Assembly (NCBI GenBank): GCA_003282895.1
Contig: QBYI01000004.1
Coordinates: 1 to 38,664 of the forward strand
DNA: 38,664 bases
DNA from: Pelagibacteraceae bacterium AG-325-F15
GTDB taxonomy: Bacteria > Pseudomonadota > Alphaproteobacteria > Pelagibacterales > Pelagibacteraceae
Direction of reading: 5' to 3'
In this document: positions 1-7,183 of the stretch, piece after piece
Position numbering within the stretch: the stretch's first letter is position 1
Layout of the letters: every line of letters starts with the position of its first letter
Made by a program: the position numbers and the translations under genes
Notes under the pieces: generated by a model
The model's database searches: none
What the model was told of the DNA's origin: nothing
The model's input: the letters and a program-made list of their open reading frames with translations, nothing else

Positions 1-1
1 A

Positions 2-271
2 GTAATTATTTACATGCCTATGATACCAGAGGCAGTGATAGCTATGCTTTCGTGTGCGAGAATTGGAGCAATTCACTCAGTTGTTTTTGGTGGCTTTGCA
101 TCAAATGAACTAGCTAGTAGAATTGATGACAGTAAAGCAAAATTGTTAGTTACAGCATCATGTGGTTTTGAGCCAGGAAGAACAGTTGAATACAAACCTC
201 TAGTGGATGAAGCTGTTAAACTAGCTAATCATAAAATAGAAAAGATGATTTTATTTCAAAGATCGGGTCAT
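2..271 (+). pseudogene. acs: Acetyl-CoA synthetase, internal fragment
   Basis: This open frame enters from the left edge and reads VIIYMPMIPEAVIAMLSCAR, then IGAIHSVVFGGFAS and an RPGH-like segment. These are typical of the middle of AMP-forming acetyl-CoA synthetase, which activates acetate with ATP and CoA. Homology stops near base 271, about 90 residues in. The same frame then runs on through unrelated proteorhodopsin DNA to a stop at 442. The C-terminal half of the enzyme, with the adenylation motifs and the acylated lysine, is absent, so this copy cannot work. Either the gene was cut by a deletion joining it to proteorhodopsin, or the left end is an assembly chimera. The family call is firm; the biological status is not. 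Confidence 0.8.
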
Positions 272-908
272 GTTAGCAGCTACTGCTTTCTTCTTCATGG
301 AAACTGGCAACGTAGCAGCGGGCTGGAGAACTTCAGTTATCGTTGCAGGTCTAGTAACTGGTATTGCATTCATACACTACATGTACATGAGAGAAGTATG
401 GGTGACTACTGGAGACTCGCCAACAGTATACAGATATATTGACTGGTTAATTACTGTACCTCTACAAATGGTTGAATTCTATTTAATTCTATCTGCTGTA
501 GGTAAAGCAAATTCTGGAATGTTCTGGAGATTGTTACTTGGTTCAGTAGTAATGCTAGTAGGTGGATATTTAGGAGAAGCTGGATACATCAACGCTACAC
601 TTGGTTTCATTATCGGTATGGCAGGTTGGGTATACATTCTTTATGAAGTATTCTCTGGTGAAGCAGGTAAAGCTGCAGCAAAAAGTGGAAACAAGGCTCT
701 TGTAACTGCTTTTGGTGCAATGAGAATGATCGTTACAGTAGGTTGGGCAATTTACCCACTAGGTTATGTATTTGGTTACCTAACAGGTGGTGTAGATGCA
801 GAATCACTTAACGTTGTTTATAACTTAGCTGACTTTGTTAACAAAATTGCATTTGGTCTAGTAATTTGGGCTGCTGCAACTAGTTCAAGCGGAAAAAGAG
901 CTAAGTAG
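270..908 (+). CDS. Proteorhodopsin, N-terminally truncated, blue-type
   Basis: This is a retinal-binding light-driven proton pump of the inner membrane. From the ATG at 270 there are 212 residues, covering part of helix A through helix G. The proton acceptor is Asp58 in RYIDWL (D97 of the green reference protein) and the proton donor is Glu69 (E108). His36 in FIHYMYM matches H75, and the Schiff-base lysine is Lys192 in FVNKIAFG. Gln66 sits at the colour-tuning site (position 105), which predicts blue absorption. The signal peptide and first part of helix A, about 40 residues, are missing because acetyl-CoA synthetase sequence lies directly upstream. The ATG at 270 is the first in frame but has no clear ribosome site, so it is probably an internal Met of a once full-length gene. 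The family call is certain; function of this copy is doubtful. Confidence 0.93.
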   Translation: MLAATAFFFMETGNVAAGWRTSVIVAGLVTGIAFIHYMYMREVWVTTGDSPTVYRYIDWLITVPLQMVEFYLILSAVGKANSGMFWRLLLGSVVMLVGGYLGEAGYINATLGFIIGMAGWVYILYEVFSGEAGKAAAKSGNKALVTAFGAMRMIVTVGWAIYPLGYVFGYLTGGVDAESLNVVYNLADFVNKIAFGLVIWAAATSSSGKRAK

Positions 909-933
909 TTTTACTAAGTAAAATATTTAATTA

Positions 934-970
934 GGGCGAGTATGTTTATACATGCTTGCCCTTTTTTTTT
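934..970 (+). terminator. Rho-independent terminator after proteorhodopsin
   Basis: An 11-bp stem (934-944 with 951-961, two G-U pairs) encloses a six-base loop and is followed by nine or more T residues. It separates proteorhodopsin from the ferredoxin gene 20 bases downstream, so most transcripts would stop here, with limited read-through into the redox genes. Confidence 0.88.
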
Positions 971-989
971 AAGAGCTTATATCTAATTA

Positions 990-1310
990 ATGGCAAAAAT
1001 AAATTTCATCACGCACGATAAGCAAACACATACAATTGATGTTCAAAATGGACTTACGGTTATGGAGGGTGCAGTTCAAAATGATATTCCTGGTATTGAT
1101 GCAGATTGTGGTGGTGGAATGGCTTGTGCGACATGTCATGTATATGTTAATGACGAATGGTTTGATAAGCTACCACCTAAAGAAGATGGAGAAGAAGATA
1201 TGTTAGATATGGCATTTGAACCAAAACAAAATAGTAGATTAAGTTGTCAATTAACTGTTTCAAATGAATTAGATGGTTTAATAGTTAACATTCCTGAAAA
1301 ACAAGTTTAA
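990..1310 (+). CDS. 2Fe-2S ferredoxin (adrenodoxin/putidaredoxin type)
   Basis: This is a soluble 106-residue electron carrier. Cys40, Cys46 and Cys49 (C-x5-C-x2-C) plus Cys86 form the ligand set of adrenodoxin-type 2Fe-2S ferredoxins, and the DADCGGG and ACATCHVYV segments fit that family. It sits just after the proteorhodopsin terminator and directly abuts a ferredoxin reductase-like gene (stop at 1310, next ATG at 1311), so the two are almost certainly cotranscribed and probably partners. Adrenodoxin-type ferredoxins usually serve cytochrome P450s, Rieske oxygenases or Fe-S assembly. No such oxygenase is visible here, so the terminal acceptor is unknown. Confidence 0.92.
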   Translation: MAKINFITHDKQTHTIDVQNGLTVMEGAVQNDIPGIDADCGGGMACATCHVYVNDEWFDKLPPKEDGEEDMLDMAFEPKQNSRLSCQLTVSNELDGLIVNIPEKQV

Positions 1311-2330
1311 ATGAACAAAACAGATGCATTAATAATTGGAGCGGGACCAACTGGTTTGTTCACAGCACATCAATTAAAATTAATTGGTCTTGATTGTGAG
1401 ATAGTAGATAATTTAGATAAAATAGGTGGACAATGCATTGAACTTTATCCAGATAAGCCAATTTATGATATACCAGCTGTTCCTGAATGTACGGGAGAAG
1501 AGTTAACCAATAATTTAATTAATCAATTAAAACCTTTTGATATTAAATTTCATCTCAGTGAAAGAGTAGATGAAGTGAAAAAAGAAAATCAGAGCTGGGT
1601 AGTTAAAACAAATAATGGAAAAACATTTTTAACCCCAAATGTTATAATCGCAGGAGGTGTTGGATCCTTTGAACCTAGAAAATTCCCTGTGAAAGAGTGT
1701 GAAAAATTTGAAAATCAATCGGTTTTTTACTCAATTAGAGATAAAAAAATATTTGAGGGTAAAACCGTAACTATTTTTGGAGGAGGAGATAGTGCCTTGG
1801 ATTGGGCTGTCGAATTATCAAAAAGCTCAAAAGTAAATTTAATTCACAGAAGAGATGATTTTAGAGCCGCACAGGCAACAGTCGATAAAGTACATGAACT
1901 CGCAAAAGAAGGAAAAATTAATCTATATACCAAGTATCAAATGAGTTCTGTTAAAGGTGAAGAGAAATTAGAAAGTATCGACATTAAAAATGACAACAAA
2001 GAAATCAAAACTCTTAATTCAGAATACGTTTTAGGTTTTTTTGGGCTTGTTATGCAGTTAGGACCAATTGCAAATTGGGGATTAAATATTGATAAAAAAA
2101 CTATTGAAGTAGATACAGAGAAATTTGAGACGAATCAAAAAGGTATTTATGCTGTTGGTGATATCTGCTCTTACCCAGGAAAATTAAAGCTTATCTTATC
2201 TGGTTTTCATGAGGGTGCTTTAGCTGCAAGAGCTTGTTTTAAACTGGCAAGACCTGATGAAAAGTATAGATTTGAATTTACTACCTCCTCTAAAACTTTA
2301 AAAGATCGACTAGGCGTTAAAGGTGATTGA
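1311..2330 (+). CDS. Ferredoxin-NADP reductase, thioredoxin-reductase-like
   Basis: This 339-residue flavoprotein has two nucleotide-binding folds. The FAD-binding GAGPTG is at residues 10-15, the NADPH-binding GGGDSALD at about 157-164, and the second FAD motif IYAVGDICSYPGK at 279-291. True thioredoxin reductases carry a redox CxxC in the NADPH domain; here that place reads VFYSIRDKK, without cysteines. This points to the type 2 ferredoxin-NADP reductase (YumC-like) subgroup. The gene directly follows the 2Fe-2S ferredoxin, which supports electron exchange between NADPH and that ferredoxin. It overlaps the next gene by 8 bases. Databases often label such genes thioredoxin reductase; the missing CxxC argues against it. 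Confidence 0.85.
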   Translation: MNKTDALIIGAGPTGLFTAHQLKLIGLDCEIVDNLDKIGGQCIELYPDKPIYDIPAVPECTGEELTNNLINQLKPFDIKFHLSERVDEVKKENQSWVVKTNNGKTFLTPNVIIAGGVGSFEPRKFPVKECEKFENQSVFYSIRDKKIFEGKTVTIFGGGDSALDWAVELSKSSKVNLIHRRDDFRAAQATVDKVHELAKEGKINLYTKYQMSSVKGEEKLESIDIKNDNKEIKTLNSEYVLGFFGLVMQLGPIANWGLNIDKKTIEVDTEKFETNQKGIYAVGDICSYPGKLKLILSGFHEGALAARACFKLARPDEKYRFEFTTSSKTLKDRLGVKGD

Positions 2331-2949
2331 ACTCCTTACAGCTGATACACCTAATGGTAAAAAAATTAGTATCATGCTGGAAGAGATTGGTTATCAGTAT
2401 AAATTAACCAAAATAGATATAAGTAATGGCGAACAATTTAAACCTGAGTTCGTAAAATTAAGTCCATTTAGTAAAATTCCAATAATTATTGATCATGATA
2501 AAAATGAGACCATATTCGAGTCCGGGGCAATTTTAATTTATCTTGGAGAAAAGAGTGGGAAATTTTATGACAATGAAGATCGATTAAAAATTAATCAATG
2601 GTTAATGGCTCAAATGGGATATGTGGGTCCTATGATAGGACAACATCATCAATTCCATCATTATAATCCAGGCAAAAGTGAGTTTGGTGAAGAAAGATAT
2701 TTCAAAATTACAAAAAGAATTTATCAAGAATTAGATAATAGACTAAAAGAATCTAAATTTCTTGCAGGAGAAAAATATACAATAGCTGATATTGCAACTT
2801 GGCCTTGGATTGCTAGGCATGAGTGGCATGACATTGGTCTTAAAAATTTTAAAAACTTATCAAGATGGTATTATGAAATTTCCACACGAGAGGCAGTAAT
2901 AAAAGGATATCAATTTATGAATAAGGAAAGTTTGCCTCCTCAAACATAA
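2323..2949 (+). CDS. Glutathione S-transferase, Nu class (YfcG/YghU-like)
   Basis: This 208-residue cytoplasmic protein has an N-terminal thioredoxin-like domain and a helical C-terminal domain. It starts at a GTG overlapping the upstream stop by 8 bases, which implies translational coupling to the reductase gene. The N-terminus LLTADTPNGKK has Thr9 and Asn11, the pair that replaces the usual Tyr, Ser or Cys in E. coli YfcG-type enzymes. These act on disulfides with glutathione rather than conjugating xenobiotics. FESGAILIYLGEK matches the glutathione-binding SxAIxxYL motif. Being last in a ferredoxin/reductase operon fits a redox role. The substrate is not evident. Confidence 0.88.
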   Translation: MIELLTADTPNGKKISIMLEEIGYQYKLTKIDISNGEQFKPEFVKLSPFSKIPIIIDHDKNETIFESGAILIYLGEKSGKFYDNEDRLKINQWLMAQMGYVGPMIGQHHQFHHYNPGKSEFGEERYFKITKRIYQELDNRLKESKFLAGEKYTIADIATWPWIARHEWHDIGLKNFKNLSRWYYEISTREAVIKGYQFMNKESLPPQT

Positions 2950-2950
2950 A

Positions 2951-3046
2951 TTAATTCATCAACTTAAATAAAGAAGTTAAAATACCATTACCTGATAACT
3001 CAATAGCTAAAACAATAACAATAATTAGAATTAACTTACTATTCAT
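2951..3046 (-). CDS. Possible 31-residue single-pass membrane peptide
   Basis: A short reading frame on the minus strand begins MNSKLILIIVIVLAIELSG and ends SLFKLMN. It has a charged start, one strongly hydrophobic segment and a polar tail. It lies 120 bases downstream of the oxygenase gene on the same strand and could share its transcript. Its stop is next to the end of the convergent GST gene. No good ribosome site is visible upstream. It resembles no family I recognise. In DNA this AT-rich, a short hydrophobic frame can arise by chance, so the call is weak. Confidence 0.35.
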   Translation of the reverse strand: MNSKLILIIVIVLAIELSGNGILTSLFKLMN

Positions 3047-3166
3047 CTTGTAAACACATATAGTAACAGAATTATCCAAATAATAGGATAGTAAATATAA
3101 ATATATTTTTTTGCAAAAAGAAATGAAATTGAATTTTTGTTTGATTTTTTTCTTTTCATTTTTTAA

Positions 3167-3994
3167 CTATAATTGACCTTTTTTAGGTGCACCTTTATAA
3201 AAAATTTCTTGAAGATTGTCATTTTCCTTTTTTTTTAACTTAAGGTCTTTTTCACTCATTAACAATGAAGTTCTCTCAATTTTTTCGTGATAATTATAAC
3301 TATCCACACCTCTAGCTAATTGCACACTATTTTTACCTATGATTTGTTTAACATTTGCTCCAATATAGCTTTGGATAACAAATCCTATTCTTCGGTCGTC
3401 ACTTTTGTTTAAATCTGAACCATGTACCACAGTTGGATGGTGTAATGACATTTGACCTGCTTTTAATATCAAAGGAGTTGTTTTTTCTTTAGGCACATTA
3501 TTAACAGTCTGACCTCTGGTTAATAAATTTCCTTCATTAAACATCTGATCATGATCTTTTAAACTATCTTTATGAGAACCTGACCACATTCTCATGCAGC
3601 CATTGTGTTCATTAGAATCTGTTATTGCAACCCAAGCAGTCACCCAATTATGAGGCTCCAATCCAATATATTTTGCATCTTGATGATAGCTAACAAAACC
3701 TTTTTCATTAGGATTTTTGATAAAAAGAGTCGTTCCACAAACAAGTATATCCTCACCAATTAAGCTTTGAACAGCATCTAATATTTTAGGATGATGTGTA
3801 ACTTCATCTAATAAAGGTGAAATTAAATGAGCATTATATCTACCTGACTTATCTAATTCACCAGGCATTTCTTTTTCTATTAATTCTATTTCATCTCGAA
3901 TTTCTTTTGCCTTTTCTTTTGAAAAAATATTTATTGGCGAAACAAATCCTTCATCCTCATATTGTTTAAGTTGATTTGAAGAAAGATAAGACAT
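3167..3994 (-). CDS. Phytanoyl-CoA dioxygenase (PhyH) family oxygenase
   Basis: This 275-residue Fe(II)/2-oxoglutarate-dependent enzyme has the expected double-stranded beta-helix ligands. His104 and Asp106 lie in SYHQDAKY, and a distal histidine lies in HHPTVVHGS (about His191). Arg202 in DDRRIG is suited to bind 2-oxoglutarate. The HxD form, rather than HxA/G, indicates hydroxylation and not halogenation. WVAITDSNEHNGCMRMWSGS is a typical core segment of the family. The C-terminus is rich in lysine and glutamate. It diverges from the MOSC gene with only 19 bases between start codons. The substrate cannot be predicted; marine bacteria have many PhyH paralogues. Confidence 0.88.
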   Translation of the reverse strand: MSYLSSNQLKQYEDEGFVSPINIFSKEKAKEIRDEIELIEKEMPGELDKSGRYNAHLISPLLDEVTHHPKILDAVQSLIGEDILVCGTTLFIKNPNEKGFVSYHQDAKYIGLEPHNWVTAWVAITDSNEHNGCMRMWSGSHKDSLKDHDQMFNEGNLLTRGQTVNNVPKEKTTPLILKAGQMSLHHPTVVHGSDLNKSDDRRIGFVIQSYIGANVKQIIGKNSVQLARGVDSYNYHEKIERTSLLMSEKDLKLKKKENDNLQEIFYKGAPKKGQL

Positions 3995-4013
3995 ATTATT
4001 TTAAAAACATTAC

Positions 4014-4799
4014 ATGAGCGCTACTATTTCTTCAATAAATTACTGTCCAGTTAAATCTGTATCATTTCAGACAATTAAAAATTGTAAAATCAAAAAAGAT
4101 ATTGGAATTGTTAGTGATAGAATTTTTGCATTTGCAAAAGATCTAGATCAAGAACAGGTAAAATTATTTGAAAAAAGCCCTGATGATAGAAAAGGAAAGT
4201 GGAACAAAGTTTTAACATTAAAAAATTCTCCAGTATTAAATAAATATAACTTTATTTATAAAGATGAAAAACTAACCCTTACTTTAAAAGACAAAGAAAT
4301 ATTAACCATTGATGTTAATCAATCAGAAGAACGCGAAACACTATCAAATACAATTTCAGAATTAGAAAGTTCCTTAAAGAAACCAATAACTTTAATGAAA
4401 AATCATGAATTTCCCTTTTTTGATACATCAATTTCTAATAAAGTAAATTTTGTAAACTCAGTCTCGCTAATAAACATTCAAAGTATTAACGATTTTAGAA
4501 AAAAAATTGATAGAAACGTCGAAAGCTCAATATTTAGAGGAAATATTTATATAGATGGAATTGAACCTTGGAAAGAACGTGAATGGATTGGTAAGATTAT
4601 TAAGATTAATAATCTTTCCTTTAAGGTAGAAAAAAATATTCCAAGATGTGTTGCTATTAATCTAAAACCACAAACAGATGACAATTCATTTAACTTACTT
4701 CAATCATTAAAAAAAACTTATAATCATTTTGAAATGGGAATTTATTTAACTGCACTAGATGATGGTGAAATAAATATCGATGATATAATAAATAATTAG
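4014..4799 (+). CDS. MOSC-domain protein with N-terminal beta-barrel
   Basis: This 261-residue protein opens with ISSINYCPVKS, typical of the MOSC N-terminal domain, and carries a MOSC C-terminal domain. The latter includes FRGNIYIDGIEPWKEREWIG and a candidate molybdenum- or sulfur-carrying cysteine, Cys212, in NIPRCVAINL. The family relates to the molybdenum-cofactor sulfurase C-terminus and to YiiM/YcbX, which act on sulfur or N-hydroxylated substrates. It is transcribed away from the PhyH oxygenase across a 19-base gap, so its promoter must lie within or beside the other gene's start. No other molybdenum gene is in the window. The reaction is unknown. Confidence 0.83.
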   Translation: MSATISSINYCPVKSVSFQTIKNCKIKKDIGIVSDRIFAFAKDLDQEQVKLFEKSPDDRKGKWNKVLTLKNSPVLNKYNFIYKDEKLTLTLKDKEILTIDVNQSEERETLSNTISELESSLKKPITLMKNHEFPFFDTSISNKVNFVNSVSLINIQSINDFRKKIDRNVESSIFRGNIYIDGIEPWKEREWIGKIIKINNLSFKVEKNIPRCVAINLKPQTDDNSFNLLQSLKKTYNHFEMGIYLTALDDGEINIDDIINN

Positions 4800-4890
4800 T
4801 CTCAGATTCAATTATAAGTTGATCTTTAAATTCAAGTTTATTTGCATCAAATTAGAAATCTTGTTAACCTTTATTTATTATTAAACAAAG

Positions 4891-4895
4891 AGGAG
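4891..4895 (+). promoter_or_regulatory. Strong Shine-Dalgarno of the binding-protein gene
   Basis: AGGAG lies 7 bases before the ATG at 4903 within a purine-rich run. Most genes in this window have no clear ribosome site, so this points to high translation of the periplasmic binding protein. Confidence 0.8.
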
Positions 4896-4902
4896 AGAGA
4901 TA

Positions 4903-5748
4903 ATGAATAAACTAATTAAATCGATTTCAGTTTTTCTTGTAATTCTTTTTAGTATTTCATCTGTCAATGCTGCAACATTAACTGATAGGTTAAAAGATGG
5001 ACACAAGTTAAGACTGGGTTTTGGTACTGCAGTGCCATGGGCTTACGCTGGTGATAACGGTGAAGCTTTAGGATTTGTTAATATGATTGCTCTAACAGTT
5101 CTTGAAGAAATGGGAATTACTGAGCATGAAACTAAAGTATTTGAATGGTCAGGATTAATTCCAGGAATTAATGCTAATAGATCTGACATGATTACTGGTG
5201 GTATGTACATTCTAAAAAGTAGATGTGCGAACATCAATTTTTCAGACCCCATTGGAGTTTTTGGAGATGCTATGTTAGTACCAAAAGGAAATCCTAAAAA
5301 TATTAACAATTATGCTGATGTAATTAGCACAGGTGCAAAACTTGTAACTGGTGCTGGTTTCAACACAGTAGAAGCTGCTAAGAAATTTGGTGTTCCAGAT
5401 AGTCAAATGTTATTAGTTGAAGGTGAAGTTGGAATTTTAGCTGCTATGAAAGCAGGTAGAGCTGATGTTGCTGTTCAAACTTTCTTTGGTGCTAAAGAGC
5501 ACGAAGAAAAAACAGGTGGTGCATTTGAAGTAACAGATCCTAAGTTAATGCCTATGGAAACTGTAAACGTAGTTGGTATAGGTTTTAGAAAAACTGATAC
5601 TGAGTTTAGAGATAACTTTAATGCTGCTTTAGCAAAAGTTATGGCAAATCCTGCTAAGATGTTAGAAAGAGCTGGTAAATATGGCTATGATAAAGCTCAA
5701 TTACCTCCTCCTGAAATGACTACTGAGTGGGCTTGTTCAACTAAATAA
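4903..5748 (+). CDS. ehuB: ABC importer periplasmic binding protein, EhuB-like
   Basis: This 281-residue solute-binding protein of the polar amino acid/ectoine family has a signal peptide ending about VNA at residue 23. The mature part begins with LRLGFGTAVPWAYAGDNGEALGF-type sequence, followed by the FEWSGLIPGINANRSDM lobe. It captures solute in the periplasm for the permease genes that follow. Gene order (binding protein, two permeases, ATPase) and sequence flavour match EhuBCDA, which imports ectoine and hydroxyectoine in rhizobia. The exact ligand here could be another small zwitterion or amino acid. A strong ribosome site precedes it and a terminator hairpin follows it, so its product should exceed the membrane subunits. 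Confidence 0.85.
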   Translation: MNKLIKSISVFLVILFSISSVNAATLTDRLKDGHKLRLGFGTAVPWAYAGDNGEALGFVNMIALTVLEEMGITEHETKVFEWSGLIPGINANRSDMITGGMYILKSRCANINFSDPIGVFGDAMLVPKGNPKNINNYADVISTGAKLVTGAGFNTVEAAKKFGVPDSQMLLVEGEVGILAAMKAGRADVAVQTFFGAKEHEEKTGGAFEVTDPKLMPMETVNVVGIGFRKTDTEFRDNFNAALAKVMANPAKMLERAGKYGYDKAQLPPPEMTTEWACSTK

Positions 5749-5769
5749 AAATAATAATTTTTTAATTTA

Positions 5770-5804
5770 TCAGGCGACAATAATTCGTCGCCTGATTTTT
5801 TTTT
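5770..5804 (+). terminator. Intra-operon terminator/attenuator hairpin
   Basis: A perfect 9-bp stem (5770-5778 with 5787-5795, core CAGGCGAC) and an eight-base loop are followed by a run of nine T. It lies between the binding protein and the first permease of the same operon, so it likely limits read-through and sets the protein ratio. Confidence 0.9.
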
Positions 5805-5822
5805 AATCATAAGGGTTTAATA

Positions 5823-6494
5823 GTGAGCTATTTTGCATTTTTATCCGAACACGGTCCGACCATGTTACTTGGAACAATAACTACTATTAAGGTATTAGTC
5901 TGCTCAACTATTCTTTATGTAATCATTTCACTAATTTTTGGATTAATGCGTTTGTCAAAAAATCCACTTATTCAAGGTACAGCAACAGTTTATATAGAAT
6001 TTTTCAGAGGAACATCTTTATTGGTTCAATTATTTTGGTTTTACTATGTATTGCCCTTTTTCGGACTTACACTAGAAGCATTCACCGCGGGGGTGGTTGC
6101 TATAGGAATGAACTTCGGCGCTTATGGAGCAGAAATTGTAAGAGGTGGAATCTTAGCAGTCCCAAAAGGACAATGGGAAGGTGCGTTTGCACTAAACTTT
6201 ACACCAGCAAAAAGAATGAGGAAAATAATAATACCTCAAATATTTCCAATTATTTTACCACCAGCAGCAAATCTAACCGTAGAACTTTTAAAAGCAACCG
6301 CACTTGTTGCTTTAGTGACAGTAGTTGATTTAACATTTGAAGCAAAACAAATCAACTCTATTACTTGGTTATCTGCTCAGTGTTTTGGAACAGCACTTTT
6401 AATTTATTATATAATTTCAAGATTTTTTCTTGTTCCATTTTTACGTTGGTTGGAAGTTTTAGCAGCAAGAAAAGTTGGAAAGGAAGTAAAATAA
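5823..6494 (+). CDS. ehuC: ABC importer permease, EhuC-like
   Basis: This 223-residue inner-membrane permease belongs to the HisM/GlnP family of polar amino acid importers. It starts at a GTG; the sequence MSYFAFLSEHGPTMLLGTI leads straight into the first membrane helix. IEFFRGTSLLVQLFWFYYVLP is the conserved segment of this family. The EAA loop that contacts the ATPase is EGAFALNFTPAKRMRKIIIP. It follows the hairpin by 18 bases and ends one base before the second permease, with which it should form a heterodimeric channel. The ectoine assignment rests on gene order and family resemblance. Confidence 0.85.
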   Translation: MSYFAFLSEHGPTMLLGTITTIKVLVCSTILYVIISLIFGLMRLSKNPLIQGTATVYIEFFRGTSLLVQLFWFYYVLPFFGLTLEAFTAGVVAIGMNFGAYGAEIVRGGILAVPKGQWEGAFALNFTPAKRMRKIIIPQIFPIILPPAANLTVELLKATALVALVTVVDLTFEAKQINSITWLSAQCFGTALLIYYIISRFFLVPFLRWLEVLAARKVGKEVK

Positions 6495-6495
6495 T

Positions 6496-7182
6496 ATGAA
6501 TGCAGAATGGAGATGGGATTTTGCGATAGAGATATTGCCACAAATGTTATGGGCAACTTTGAACACAATTTTAGCTGCTGGAATTGGCTACGCTATCGCT
6601 GCAGTTGTTGGATTATTATTTTTATTAGGTCAAAGAACCCCAATTAAAATAGTAAATATGATCAATAGAGAAATTGTTGAATTTATTAGATCAACACCTT
6701 TATTAATCCAATTATTCTTTGTCTACTTTGTACTACCTCAATTTGGAATTACATTATCAGCCTGGGTTTGTGGAATGATAACAATTGGTCTTCATTTCGG
6801 AACTTATTTATCAGAGGTGTATAGAGGAGCTTTAGAAGGTGTACCTAAAACACAATGGGAAGCATGTAGAGCCTTAAATTTTTCAACATTTTATACATAT
6901 AGAAAAATAGTTTTGCCTCAAGCGTTTCCAATTGCAATACCAGGCATGGGTAATTACTTAGTTGGTATTTTTAAAGATACACCATTATTATCTACTATTG
7001 GAGTTGCAGAACTATTTCATGCAGCAACTGCTGTTGGAGGATATCACTACCGTTATTTAGAGCCGTATACTATAGTAGGCTTAATATTTTTAACTTTATC
7101 AATTCCTGCAGCAATGTGGATTAGAAAAATTGAAAAAAATGTTAATCTAGCTCAAGGAAAAATAAAAAAAGAACAACTTTAA
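6496..7182 (+). CDS. ehuD: ABC importer permease, EhuD-like
   Basis: This second permease of the same importer has 228 residues. It carries the family segment REIVEFIRSTPLLIQLFFVY and the ATPase-contact EAA loop EACRALNFSTFYTYRKIVLP. It starts one base after the previous stop and ends one base before the ATPase gene, which indicates translational coupling and equal amounts of the two permeases. It is clearly homologous to its neighbour but not a near copy, as expected for a heterodimer. Confidence 0.85.
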   Translation: MNAEWRWDFAIEILPQMLWATLNTILAAGIGYAIAAVVGLLFLLGQRTPIKIVNMINREIVEFIRSTPLLIQLFFVYFVLPQFGITLSAWVCGMITIGLHFGTYLSEVYRGALEGVPKTQWEACRALNFSTFYTYRKIVLPQAFPIAIPGMGNYLVGIFKDTPLLSTIGVAELFHAATAVGGYHYRYLEPYTIVGLIFLTLSIPAAMWIRKIEKNVNLAQGKIKKEQL

Positions 7183-7183
7183 T

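Noticed and set aside
3110-3166. A- and T-rich stretch with a possible AAATGAAA stem after the oxygenase gene
   Set aside because: Only A-T pairs with alternative registers; base composition alone explains it.
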